From IMG/VR virus record IMGVR_UViG_3300021957_000265, positions 1 through 25,825 of that record: DNA of 25,825 bases. The stretch is one strand, 5' to 3'. The notes beneath the pieces were generated by a model. The model was not told the DNA's origin, did not search any database, and saw nothing but the letters and a program-made list of their open reading frames with translations. A program made the translations under genes and the position numbers. This stretch comes from a virus. Below are positions 15,029-23,182 of this stretch, one piece after another. Every line of letters begins with the position of its first letter. Position 1 is the stretch's first letter.

Positions 15029-16917
15029 GATAAACATTCCTCCTCTGTTGCTTCTTGTTCTAGTCTAACTCTCTTTACTTTTAAATTAATATTCTCTGCA
15101 CTTTTACCTTCTCTACTTCGTAGATAATACAAACTTTTCAATCCTTTTTTCCAAGCTTGATAATGTACCTTGTTAGTGTACCTTAAAAAATTATCATGCT
15201 CTTCTTGTTCTGCTTGTACTCTTGGTGCAACAAAGAATAAGTTAACTGATTGTGCTTGACAAATAAATTCTTGTCGTTTAGATGCATGTTCGATAATCCA
15301 ATTCTGGTCTATCTCATCTGCAGTTTTAAAAACATCCCTTTCTAAATCAGTTAAAAAGTCAAGGTGTTTTACTGAACCAGTATGTTCACTAATACTTTGC
15401 CAGATTTTATCTTTGAACTGTTGGTAATCACTATCATATTCTTTTTGTAGTTCCTCCGAGTTGTTCCATTTTTGTTTTAGTAAATTGTGAAGTTGTCTAT
15501 TCCTTACTTGGAATGAACCATTTAAAGTTTTATGTATAAATACATTTGCTCTGATTGGTTCTATTGAAGGACTAGTACCTCCACAAATAATTGATGATGT
15601 AGCATTAGGTGCAATAGCTAACAAGTGTGCATTACGCATTCCTGTTCCTTCCATGTCTGGTGCTTCACCTCTTTCTTCTGCTAACTCCATTGAAGTTTTA
15701 TTAGCTAACTCTTTTATCTGTCTAAACATTTTTAAGTTTTGACCTGTAGCTATTGGTCCTTCAAATGGTACATTTAATTTTTGTAAGTAAGTATGAAATC
15801 CCATAGCACCCAGACCTAAACTTCTTTCTCTGTATGCACTATAACCTGCTTTAGTAAATCCTTCCATACCTTCTTTAACTTTCATTTCTAATACATCACC
15901 CTTGTAATCATATGAGAAATCATATGTTTCTTGAATAAAATGTTCAAGAACATTATCTAACATTCGTACCATATCTGGAATAAATGTAGGTGATGTTGAC
16001 CACTCATCATACTTAGCAAGGTTGACACTTGATAAACAACAAACTGCTGTTCTATCTTCATCTGTAGGTAAAGTTATTTCACTACAAAGATTAGATTGTT
16101 TAATACTTAATCCTAATTTTTTCTGTGTTTCTGGCAAACTTCTATTAGAAGTATCTACAAAATGTAAATAAGGTTCACCAGTTTCATGTCTTGTTTCTAA
16201 AATTAATCTCCACAATTCTCTAGCATTAATAGACTTAGATATTTTTTTTGAATGCGGGTCTATAAGTTTCCAATCTATATTCTTATTAACTGCAGTCATA
16301 AAGTCATCAGTAATATTAATACCATGATGAAGGTTAAGACATTTTCTGTTTGCGTCACCACCAGAAGACTTACGCATAAATAAAAACTCTTCTATTTCTG
16401 GATGAGATATATCCATGTAACAAGCATAACTTCCTCTTCTTGTTGTTCCTTGATTGAATGCTAACATCTGACTATCAACAACTCTCATAAAAGGTATTGA
16501 CCCAGTTGATTTAGAACCATGGGAAGTAGAAGTACCATCACTTCTTACATCACCCCAATACCCACCGATACCACCACCATTACTAGCTAACCAAATGTTC
16601 TCATCATAGTGAGAAGATAAACCACCTCTACTATCGGGAACATAATTTAAGAAACAAGAAATAGGTAATCCTTTTTTTGTACCTGCATTAGAAAGTATAG
16701 GAGAAGAAAAACCAAACCATAAGTTACTAGCATAATCATATAATCTTTGTGCCATATCCCAATCTGTTTTACCTCTATATGTAGCACCATACTTTGAAGC
16801 CCTAGCAAACGCATGTTGCGGTGATGTCTCGTTCTTATCTAAGTATCTATCTTGTACTGTTGCTATACCAAATGGTGTTAAGTTATTATCTCTTTCTAAG
16901 TCTATTTTTATTTTCAT
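15016..16917 (-). CDS. nrdA: Ribonucleoside-diphosphate reductase alpha subunit, class Ia
   Basis: The catalytic subunit reduces ribonucleotides. Active-site residues visible: C88 (ISCFL) and C293 (AVCCLSS) as the redox pair, N276/C278/E280 (SNLCSE) for the thiyl radical site, Y597-Y598 (LYYLRSR) for radical transfer, and the mobile C-terminal CLSC pair (C628, C631). At 633 aa it is shorter than E. coli NrdA (761 aa). The sequence starts almost directly at the catalytic region and has no recognisable N-terminal ATP cone, so dATP feedback inhibition is probably lost, a useful trait for a phage. SD AAGGAA precedes the start, which overlaps the stop of the DUF6378-like gene (ATGA). Confidence 0.96.
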   Translation of the reverse strand: MKIKIDLERDNNLTPFGIATVQDRYLDKNETSPQHAFARASKYGATYRGKTDWDMAQRLYDYASNLWFGFSSPILSNAGTKKGLPISCFLNYVPDSRGGLSSHYDENIWLASNGGGIGGYWGDVRSDGTSTSHGSKSTGSIPFMRVVDSQMLAFNQGTTRRGSYACYMDISHPEIEEFLFMRKSSGGDANRKCLNLHHGINITDDFMTAVNKNIDWKLIDPHSKKISKSINARELWRLILETRHETGEPYLHFVDTSNRSLPETQKKLGLSIKQSNLCSEITLPTDEDRTAVCCLSSVNLAKYDEWSTSPTFIPDMVRMLDNVLEHFIQETYDFSYDYKGDVLEMKVKEGMEGFTKAGYSAYRERSLGLGAMGFHTYLQKLNVPFEGPIATGQNLKMFRQIKELANKTSMELAEERGEAPDMEGTGMRNAHLLAIAPNATSSIICGGTSPSIEPIRANVFIHKTLNGSFQVRNRQLHNLLKQKWNNSEELQKEYDSDYQQFKDKIWQSISEHTGSVKHLDFLTDLERDVFKTADEIDQNWIIEHASKRQEFICQAQSVNLFFVAPRVQAEQEEHDNFLRYTNKVHYQAWKKGLKSLYYLRSREGKSAENINLKVKRVRLEQEATEEECLSCEA

Positions 16918-17198
16918 TGTTTTCCTTCTTTCTCTCTACATTCTCCCGCTATTGACATGTATGCTGACGCATCAATGTAAGTGTCTGGTTTTGGGTTACC
17001 AAATTTTGCTCTTGCAATTTTTAAAAGTGTCATACATATTGCAACATCATGTCCTGTAATTGGTATGTCAAAATATGCTGACCAAAGTTTAGCAATATTC
17101 TGATGATTAATTACTTTATCACCATAATCATTTGCCCTGTCACCTGTAATTAATTTTACTGCTGTCTCTAAATATTCTTTAGTTATGTTTTTTGTCAT
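16914..17198 (-). CDS. DUF6378-like small phage protein (94 aa)
   Basis: Key blocks are ITGDRANDYGDKVINHQNIA (17-36), LWSAYFD (38-44), HDVAICMTLLKIARAKFG (50-67) and DTYIDASAYMSIAGEC (72-87). These match a conserved phage family that I recall as DUF6378, an all-helical protein sometimes compared with MazG-like nucleotide pyrophosphatases. Its position directly upstream of nrdA fits a nucleotide-pool role, but that is inference. SD AGGAG lies about 9 nt upstream, inside the previous gene. Confidence 0.75.
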   Translation of the reverse strand: MTKNITKEYLETAVKLITGDRANDYGDKVINHQNIAKLWSAYFDIPITGHDVAICMTLLKIARAKFGNPKPDTYIDASAYMSIAGECREKEGKQ

Positions 17199-17409
17199 CT
17201 AACATTTCTCCTATCATTATCTTTTCAAATTCATTCATACCTATATATGTAGCTAACTGAGGATTCTTTTTAGCAAACCAAAAAGTTCCTTGTGCTAAAG
17301 TCATTACTTGTCTGTCACCTTCTACAAGATTAACTAACTCAATGTCAATCTTTTTTGTTTTGCCCACACCAACTGGTGTAAATACTATGTATGCTTTACC
17401 GCTTTCCAT
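17179..17409 (-). CDS. Hypothetical protein (76 aa)
   Basis: The product starts MESGKAYIVFTPVGVGKTKK. The GVGKTK piece resembles part of a P-loop, but it lacks the full GxxxxGK(S/T) spacing and follows only one predicted strand, so it is not taken as an ATPase. The remainder is mixed alpha/beta, with FWFAKKNPQLATYIGMNE. It overlaps the endonuclease gene (14 bp) and the next gene (20 bp). No family recognised. Its place between endonuclease I and the DUF6378-like gene suggests a DNA-metabolism accessory role. Confidence 0.6.
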   Translation of the reverse strand: MESGKAYIVFTPVGVGKTKKIDIELVNLVEGDRQVMTLAQGTFWFAKKNPQLATYIGMNEFEKIMIGEMLDDKKHN

Positions 17410-17770
17410 TCTTTGTCATCCATCCTTTCGGTATAACCTTGTCACAAAATTTAATCTTATACTTAGTACACCAGTCAGCATAAGTTGTTTTTGAATTTTT
17501 ATTTATCTTTACCTTTGCGTTTTGAAAACAAAGACGAATATCGTAGTCACCCATACTTTGTAAGTATAGATGTTTTTTTCTGTCAGCTAAAGTAAATCTG
17601 CCCTTTAACTCTACAAAGATATTAGTATGAGGAAAATACAAGTCGGGAAGATAAGTCCGAAGAATAGCCGGTTGGACATAGTTTATCTTCTTGTATTCAT
17701 AAAAGAACTTAATCTTTTTAGGAAGGTTAGTGATAATCTCTTTTTCAAATTTGCTCCTATATCTTACCAT
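17396..17770 (-). CDS. T7 gp3-like endonuclease I (Holliday-junction resolvase)
   Basis: This nuclease cuts branched DNA, helping degrade host DNA and resolve replication or recombination junctions before packaging. The catalytic set of T7 endonuclease I is intact: E9 (KFEKEI), D43 (YLPDLYFP), E54 and K56 (FVELKG). Other family blocks are FFYEYKKINYVQPA, ADRKKHLYLQ, DIRLCFQNAKVKI and YADWCTKYKIKFCDKVIPKGW. At 124 aa it is slightly shorter than the T7 enzyme (149 aa), lacking some N- and C-terminal tail. It overlaps both neighbours by a few bases, within a tight nuclease/replication operon. Confidence 0.93.
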   Translation of the reverse strand: MVRYRSKFEKEIITNLPKKIKFFYEYKKINYVQPAILRTYLPDLYFPHTNIFVELKGRFTLADRKKHLYLQSMGDYDIRLCFQNAKVKINKNSKTTYADWCTKYKIKFCDKVIPKGWMTKNGKR

Positions 17771-18054
17771 CTTTTGATACCGCTTGGAATATTTTCAGTA
17801 CCCTTTATTATAGCATCAAGTTGCTCAAATGTCAAGTCCGGATTTCGTTTTAACTTCTTAATTATCCACTTATATGACCACGCAGATAGTCGCACTTGAT
17901 TTTGAAATACATAGTGTGTTTGTTTAGGTGCTAAATCTAACACATTCTTTTCGTTAATCAGTTTCTTTTCGTGTTCTGGTAGTAAAGAATGAAGCCATTG
18001 AACCATAATGGTCTTAGCTTTTCTTCTAATTTTTTTTATTTGTTTTGTATTCAT
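17764..18054 (-). CDS. Small basic hypothetical protein (96 aa)
   Basis: The protein is Lys-rich at the N-terminus (MNTKQIKKIRRKAKTIMVQW) and later contains HYVFQNQVRLSAWSYKWIIKK and a helical C-terminal part (DLTFEQLDAIIKG). Charge and a Trp-rich helical middle would suit DNA or protein binding. SD AAAGG precedes the start. It overlaps the SpeD-like gene upstream (29 bp) and the endonuclease downstream (7 bp). The sequence looks like a conserved marine phage protein but I cannot name a function. Confidence 0.65.
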   Translation of the reverse strand: MNTKQIKKIRRKAKTIMVQWLHSLLPEHEKKLINEKNVLDLAPKQTHYVFQNQVRLSAWSYKWIIKKLKRNPDLTFEQLDAIIKGTENIPSGIKRW

Positions 18055-18424
18055 TTTGTACCTTTATTAATTTAAAATTAGTTTCTCTATCAAAGTATCT
18101 ATAACTCATTCGTACTGGTTTAAACTTATAAAGATAAGAAAATACAATCTCTTCATCTAAATCTTTACAAGAATAAACATCAAGTTGAACAAGTGAGGGA
18201 TTGTCTTCATCCCAAACATGCATTGCTATATGAGAAGTTTCTATAATAGTAACTGCTGTTAATCCTCTGTTGCCTATGTTGTCACAATACTTTAGATATG
18301 GACCACCAAGTATCTTCATGTCTATATCTTTTATTAATTTTTTTAACCAAAGTTTAGTTGACTTTAAATCTTTGGGTGGGTCTAGTACTTCTGCTCTTAC
18401 AAGTAAGTGCTTGTGTTTCAACAT
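18026..18424 (-). CDS. speD: SpeD-like S-adenosylmethionine decarboxylase (pyruvoyl enzyme)
   Basis: The classical family decarboxylates SAM to feed spermidine synthesis, after self-cleaving at a Ser to form a pyruvoyl group. Compared with the short bacterial/archaeal form, the required residues are present: S64 (IIETSHIAMH) as the cleavage Ser, H69 as the processing His and C86 (DVYSCKD) as the catalytic Cys, in 132 aa. Some SpeD relatives, including phage ones, are reported to act on ornithine or arginine instead, so the substrate is open. No strong SD is seen; the start lies 4 bp from the exonuclease stop. It sits among nucleases rather than polyamine genes, and no spermidine synthase is visible. 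Confidence 0.88.
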   Translation of the reverse strand: MLKHKHLLVRAEVLDPPKDLKSTKLWLKKLIKDIDMKILGGPYLKYCDNIGNRGLTAVTIIETSHIAMHVWDEDNPSLVQLDVYSCKDLDEEIVFSYLYKFKPVRMSYRYFDRETNFKLIKVQNEYKTNKKN

Positions 18425-18427
18425 AAA

Positions 18428-19318
18428 TTATTTTTCTATTATCTTCACCTCTTCTACTTTTGGTTCTTTAGCAATGTGTGTGAAGTACACATTACCACTT
18501 GCATATTTAAATGCTCTCAATCCTTTACCTTCGTTTGTATCTTTATGACACTCAACTTTGTGTGAACAGAATACACAACCCGCAGGAAGTTTCATGTTAC
18601 CTGCTTTCTCATGTGGTACTGGTTCATAACATTTAGGTGGAACTTCTTTTAAATCTAACTTCTCTTTAACATCTTTAATTAAAGTTTTAATATTTGGTTT
18701 AGTTAAATCATCTGGTCTATACAAAGCAATCTGTCCAGTTGATTTATTGATTGCAAGAAAACCACCTTGTTTTGTTTTCTCATTCTCTTCATATCCTGTT
18801 AGCTGTGCGATATAACCAAATGGGTCATCCTCTGCAAGTGTTCCATTCTCAAACTTTTTAAATGAATATGCTGACGCAGTTTTAACATCAACAACTTCAC
18901 CATCAATCTTACTATCCATGTGACCAACAATACCATCAACACTAACTTTCTTTTGTTGGTCAGTTACTTTGTGTCCTGCTAAATCAGTTAAAAATAAAAC
19001 AAGATGTTCGAGTAAGTGTCCATACAAAAACTTTAATTGTAAAGAAGGATTTGATTTTTCTTTCTTGATTGGTTTATGTTTGTCATACCAAAGTTGTCTC
19101 AATGGTCTTCCAAGTATAGACATTCGTAAAGAACTTCTATCTTGTTTAACTGGATTAATCCAGTCAACTATTGCGTCTTTGATATTACTTAAAAATTTAT
19201 TTAGTTGTTCATCTGAGACTTCTAGTTTCTTACCATCCCCAAGATTAGTAAGTAGATTATTAATATCGGGAACTAAAGTATCTAATGTCTTAGTGTGTTT
19301 CTTTCCAGTTGTTTCCAA
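18428..19318 (-). CDS. PD-(D/E)XK (RecB/Cas4-like) exonuclease
   Basis: A 296-aa nuclease likely used for DNA degradation or recombination, filling the role of T7 gp6. Motifs in order: GHLLEH with E104, GHMDSKIDG with D135, VVDVKTAS with D144 and K146, and the QxxxY motif AQLTGY (Q172, Y176). A Cys group follows at C230, C248, C251 and C257 (GCVFCSHKVEC), like the C-terminal Cys cluster of Fe-S RecB/Cas4 nucleases, though I see no N-terminal Cys partner. The start codon is TTG at 19318, backed by GGGGAG 7 nt upstream inside the end of polA, which it overlaps by 29 bp. No ATG occurs in frame until residue 66. Confidence 0.88.
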   Translation of the reverse strand: METTGKKHTKTLDTLVPDINNLLTNLGDGKKLEVSDEQLNKFLSNIKDAIVDWINPVKQDRSSLRMSILGRPLRQLWYDKHKPIKKEKSNPSLQLKFLYGHLLEHLVLFLTDLAGHKVTDQQKKVSVDGIVGHMDSKIDGEVVDVKTASAYSFKKFENGTLAEDDPFGYIAQLTGYEENEKTKQGGFLAINKSTGQIALYRPDDLTKPNIKTLIKDVKEKLDLKEVPPKCYEPVPHEKAGNMKLPAGCVFCSHKVECHKDTNEGKGLRAFKYASGNVYFTHIAKEPKVEEVKIIEK

Positions 19319-20996
19319 TTTTATACTCCCCTGTTAATGGACATCTTATATTTAATTCCTTACCCGCATTAGTAATTGATTGAACTGCAAGTTGTCCTAG
19401 TTGTTCTGCTTGATTTTCTTTTACTTGATATTGAAACTCATCATGGACATTAGCTACAGGCAAAGCATCAATATTATTTTTCTCAATCTCTCTGTCTAAT
19501 AATACCAATGCTTTCTTCATTGCTATTGCCCCTGCTCCTTGGATGAGGGTGTTGACTGCTGAGTGCTTTTGTCTGATGATGAGGTTTCTTTGGTCGATTC
19601 CTTTGAGATATCCTTTTCCACAAGCGAGGTCCACTCTGTCTCGCAACCTTTTAAGACTTGGTAAAGACTTAAGAAATCTTTCTTTAATCTTTCCTCCATA
19701 CTCTTGAGACCTTCCGCAGATACTTCCGAGTTTTTTGTTACCTGCCCCATAAATGAACGCATAGATAAATGTTTTTGCAGTATCTCTGCTTTCCAACCCT
19801 GCAAGAGTTTGATTTGTAGTGTGTATATCTCCATTAATGACTTCATTAATATACTCCTTATCGTTCATGTAGTGGGATAATATTCTTAATTCAAGTCCAC
19901 TTGCGTCTATTCCCACTAGTTTATATCCGCTTGGGACTGTCCATAATTCCCTGCATTCTTTTCCATAAGGAGAGTACACAGCAGGGATTTGAGCCATGTT
20001 GGGCGACTGGTGACTCATTCTTGAAGTTATTGCACCATTGGTAATAACTCTTCCATGTACTCTCCTATCTTCTGCTACCGCTTCAATCCAAGAATTAATC
20101 ATTGCAATTCTCTTTTGCAGTAGGAGAAACTCGTTTATCAATTCCGCTTCGGGAATGTTTTTAATCTCTGATAAAACTTTTTCATCAACAATTACATGAC
20201 CTTTGTCTGTTTTCTTTTTAGGTTTCCAACCTAGTTTCATAAGTCGTTCACCTATTTGTTGTCGTGAACCTAAGTTAAACTCTTGATACTTAACCTTTGT
20301 AAATGGTTCACCTTTAACATAACCTCTTGCTTTATTGTTTGACTTAGGTATGAAAGTCTCTTCAATTTTAATTGGTGGAAAAGTTTCTCTAACTTTACTT
20401 TGTACTTCATCAATCTTATTCTGAAGTCTAGCAAGTAGGATGTGTGCTTTCTCACTATCAAAAAGAAATCCTGTCTGTACTTGTTTCTCAATAATCCTTG
20501 CAACATCATGTTCCAAGTCTATAGATTTTTGAGAAAAATTTTTACCTTGTCTTTGTAATAAGTCATAAACTTTTTTAAGAAGTTTAACATCACGAATACA
20601 ATACTCTAACATTTCTAAAGAGAACTCAGAAAAATCTTTGAACTCTAACTTATTGTACGCAAACTTATTTCCAAATGCTCTTAAAGAATGTCCACCTTCT
20701 CTTACTGGTTTAAACAATCTTGATAGTATAAGTGTATCAGTAACCTTTCCTATCTTAAATAAATCTACACCAAGAACTTTTTTAATAACTGGAGCATCAA
20801 ATCCTATGATGTTGTGTCCAATAAACTCTTGATAATTCTTCGCATCATTCTGAAATTTATGTAAATCATTCGGAGTATAACATACAAGATTGCCCTTATC
20901 ACAAATAGTGACCAAGCAAAAAATCTTGTTAGGTAATTCAGAACCATTAACAATTTCGGTTGTCTCGATATCCAAGAACAGTTTTCTCTCACCCAC
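19290..20996 (-). CDS. polA: Family A DNA polymerase with 3'-5' exonuclease
   Basis: The replicative polymerase. The exonuclease domain (1-150) has D9/E11 (LDIET), D67 (HNIIGFD) and D136 (YCIRDVKLL). The polymerase domain (about 230-568) has motif A LVGIDASGLELR with D364, motif B R404-D-T-A-K408 through Y412 to YG (416-417), and motif C NVHDEFQ (H519, D520, E521). The residue equivalent to E. coli F762 is Tyr412, as in T7. At 568 aa it is shorter than T7 gp5 (704 aa), and I see no room for a T7-type thioredoxin-binding insertion. The start is GTG at 20996, with AAGGGA 7 nt upstream. It directly follows the primase-helicase gene. Confidence 0.95.
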   Translation of the reverse strand: MGERKLFLDIETTEIVNGSELPNKIFCLVTICDKGNLVCYTPNDLHKFQNDAKNYQEFIGHNIIGFDAPVIKKVLGVDLFKIGKVTDTLILSRLFKPVREGGHSLRAFGNKFAYNKLEFKDFSEFSLEMLEYCIRDVKLLKKVYDLLQRQGKNFSQKSIDLEHDVARIIEKQVQTGFLFDSEKAHILLARLQNKIDEVQSKVRETFPPIKIEETFIPKSNNKARGYVKGEPFTKVKYQEFNLGSRQQIGERLMKLGWKPKKKTDKGHVIVDEKVLSEIKNIPEAELINEFLLLQKRIAMINSWIEAVAEDRRVHGRVITNGAITSRMSHQSPNMAQIPAVYSPYGKECRELWTVPSGYKLVGIDASGLELRILSHYMNDKEYINEVINGDIHTTNQTLAGLESRDTAKTFIYAFIYGAGNKKLGSICGRSQEYGGKIKERFLKSLPSLKRLRDRVDLACGKGYLKGIDQRNLIIRQKHSAVNTLIQGAGAIAMKKALVLLDREIEKNNIDALPVANVHDEFQYQVKENQAEQLGQLAVQSITNAGKELNIRCPLTGEYKIGNNWKETH

Positions 20997-21013
20997 AATT
21001 TAATCCCTTCCAT

Positions 21014-22669
21014 TTAAAATTTATCTTCTTCTGTCTCATCACCTTGAGGTTTATCTACTTCGTTAAGTCTGCCAGTATCTTTGTCCCAATATAAGTAACA
21101 TGCAGGACCAGTCATACCCACAAATCTATTCTTCAATACTCTCAATGTGGTTGTGTTTCTTTGTGCAATATCCTCACTCTGACTATCTCTCTCTAATCCA
21201 AGAACCATATCAGATAGCTGAGCAATAGAACCCGAACCTCTTAGTTGTGCAAGTGAAGTGACTGCTCCTTCTTCATGTCCCTTACCATCTGGTCTTCGTA
21301 AGTGAGACACTACAATCAAAGCAATATCTGTTTCTTGTACTAGTGTTCTTAGTTTAGTCATTACTTCATCAAGTGCTTTTCTCTCATCACCAAACTCTTG
21401 AGAAGATACTATCATACTTATATGGTCAAGAACTATGAACTTACAATCCAAAGCTTTTGCCATGTATCTAACTCTAGCAATAATATTATCTACTGAATTA
21501 GAACCGAAGTGATTGTAGAAATAAAATCTACCAGTACCTACTGTCTTGTTGAAGTAGTTTGTTTTATCTTCATCCGATAAATTAATATCGGGTCTTCGTA
21601 AAGGTAAGTTAGCTTCTGTTCCCATGATATCTAATGCAGTTATCTTAGGACTTTCCTCTAACATTATCATTCCAATGTTACTCTCTGTACTTTTGAATAT
21701 ATGATATACTAACTCTTTAATGACTGATGTTTTTCCAAGTCCAGTCCCTGCGGTAATAGTAACCAACTCACCACTACGAATACCATAAGTTAACTCATCT
21801 AGTCCTTTCCATCCATAATCTATTCTGGATTTTACTATAGGTTTAAGTACCTCAGAAAGTAATTGACTACCTTCTACGATACCATCTGGTGCATGTATAG
21901 GTGCATTCCACCAAGCTTTTACATACTCCTCATACTTCTTAGAACGCAGTAAATCGTTTGCGTCTTTGTACACTTCGGGAAGTTTAACTATCTTAACTTT
22001 CCCGGGTTGAAATAAGTCTGCAACTTTAACACTTGCTTCTCTTCCAACCTCATCATTATCAAAATTGATAACAATATTGTCGAATTTATCCAACCAAGAA
22101 TAACTTTTCTTGATATCTTTTAGTGCTGAAGCAACTCCATTCTTAATAGAAACTACTGGATATTTTGAACCTAACATCTGATAGACTGACATTGCGTCAA
22201 CCTCACCTTCTGTTATGGTTACATACTTCCCACCATTAAATAATTGCTGACCGAACAATCCAGAATTGGATGTCGAACCTAGAATTGAAAATTGTTTATC
22301 TTTAACATACCTTGTCTTTGTCGCAATCATCTGACCTGTCTCGTCATAGTATGGATAGATATGTTTTGCGATAAGGTTATTGCCATTGTACATAACCTTA
22401 ACTCCATACTTCTTACAAGTCTCTGAGTTAATTCCTCTATCTGATATTGAAGATAAAGTACCTTGATGATAACTTAAATCTGTTATCTTTTCTGCTGTTT
22501 GCATGTCGCCCCTTTGTTGTTGTTGATTTATCCCTGTCTCATTTGGGAAGAAAGTGGTGCAAGAAAAACAATAGCTACTGCCATCATCATTAACACTTCT
22601 CGCATCACTACTTCCACACTTCGAACAAGGGACATGATATTCTACAAACTTAGATTTGTCTTCATTCAT
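21014..22669 (-). CDS. T7 gp4-like DNA primase-helicase
   Basis: A bifunctional replisome protein of 551 aa, close to T7 gp4 (566 aa). The N-terminal zinc site has C15, C18, C34 and C37. The TOPRIM primase core shows TITEGEVDAMS with E154 and INFDNDEVG with D204/D206. The RecA-like helicase has Walker A TAGTGLGKTS (K313), Walker B FIVLDHIS (D415), an IALIVVSHLRRP strand (about 449-460) and a SLAQLRGSGSIAQLSD block (472-487). The C-terminus is acidic (DETEEDKF), as in T7 gp4, where the tail contacts the polymerase. SD AAGGGG precedes the ATG. It lies between ssb and polA. Confidence 0.95.
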   Translation of the reverse strand: MNEDKSKFVEYHVPCSKCGSSDARSVNDDGSSYCFSCTTFFPNETGINQQQQRGDMQTAEKITDLSYHQGTLSSISDRGINSETCKKYGVKVMYNGNNLIAKHIYPYYDETGQMIATKTRYVKDKQFSILGSTSNSGLFGQQLFNGGKYVTITEGEVDAMSVYQMLGSKYPVVSIKNGVASALKDIKKSYSWLDKFDNIVINFDNDEVGREASVKVADLFQPGKVKIVKLPEVYKDANDLLRSKKYEEYVKAWWNAPIHAPDGIVEGSQLLSEVLKPIVKSRIDYGWKGLDELTYGIRSGELVTITAGTGLGKTSVIKELVYHIFKSTESNIGMIMLEESPKITALDIMGTEANLPLRRPDINLSDEDKTNYFNKTVGTGRFYFYNHFGSNSVDNIIARVRYMAKALDCKFIVLDHISMIVSSQEFGDERKALDEVMTKLRTLVQETDIALIVVSHLRRPDGKGHEEGAVTSLAQLRGSGSIAQLSDMVLGLERDSQSEDIAQRNTTTLRVLKNRFVGMTGPACYLYWDKDTGRLNEVDKPQGDETEEDKF

Positions 22670-22690
22670 TGTCGCCCCTTGTTTAATTAT

Positions 22691-23122
22691 TTAAAACTCC
22701 TCGTTGTTACCTTCCGCAACAAACCCACCATCCGAGACATCAAAGTCTTCGCCATATGGTACGAGGTCAAGTACTTGTACTGCTTGTAAATCCAAGCTTG
22801 TACCAGACTTACCTGCAAAAGTCCAATCAAAAGCTTTGTATAAAACTTTTACCTTTGAACCATTACCTACTAATACATCAATAGGATTTTTTGCAGAGTC
22901 CACTAGTCTCGGCATAGGATTTTTAGTCCCATCCGCCCTAGCAACTTTTCTTTTGAACTTGATAATAGAACCTCTATCATCTTGTTTAACTGAAACACCC
23001 TTACCCTTAAACTCCTCGGCAGTTTTATCGTCAACTGCTAAGTCGATTTGATATACTGGGTCGAATGTTGTATTAGGTCTAGTCACACTAGCCCAATATG
23101 CTTTTCCTTCAACTGTTGGCAT
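22691..23122 (-). CDS. T7 gp2.5-like single-stranded DNA-binding protein
   Basis: The product coats ssDNA and coordinates the replisome. Its OB-like core has alternating strands (KAYWASVTRP, YQIDLAVDD, SIIKFKRKVARADG, SKVKVLYKAFDWTF, LDLQAVQVLDLVPY), and the acidic tail ends in an aromatic residue (DFDVSDGGFVAEGNNEEF), the hallmark of gp2.5-type SSBs. The 143-aa length is shorter than T7 gp2.5 (232 aa) but usual for marine podovirus versions, from memory. It is first in the replication operon, with a consensus AGGAGG 5 nt before the ATG and a strong promoter upstream, consistent with high expression. Confidence 0.88.
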   Translation of the reverse strand: MPTVEGKAYWASVTRPNTTFDPVYQIDLAVDDKTAEEFKGKGVSVKQDDRGSIIKFKRKVARADGTKNPMPRLVDSAKNPIDVLVGNGSKVKVLYKAFDWTFAGKSGTSLDLQAVQVLDLVPYGEDFDVSDGGFVAEGNNEEF

Positions 23123-23153
23123 ATATACCTCCTATTTTTTTATTGAAGTTTGT

Positions 23154-23182
23154 ATTATATCACAAAACAAAAACAAAGTCAA
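23154..23182 (-). promoter_or_regulatory. Sigma70 extended -10 promoter for the replication operon
   Basis: On the minus strand, TTGACT (23182-23177) and TATAAT (23159-23154) are 17 bp apart, and TGA precedes the -10 box (TGnTATAAT). It lies about 32 bp upstream of ssb, with AGGAGG at 23128-23133. Confidence 0.85.

Noticed and set aside
17179-17409. Possible Walker A (GVGKTK) in the 76-aa protein
   Set aside because: The motif lacks the full GxxxxGK(S/T) spacing and there is no Walker B in a protein this small.
18969-19337. Plus-strand 122-aa frame across the exonuclease gene
   Set aside because: Antisense to a gene with clear nuclease motifs; Cys/Ser/Leu-rich shadow.
19523-19846. 107-aa frame on the minus strand in another register of polA
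   Set aside because: It lies wholly inside polymerase motifs B and A in the wrong frame, with Ser/Lys-rich composition typical of a shifted frame.
19290-20996. HMO-2011-like polymerase with a DnaJ-type insert
   Set aside because: No J-domain HPD motif or central insertion is visible; the polymerase is compact and ordinary in layout.
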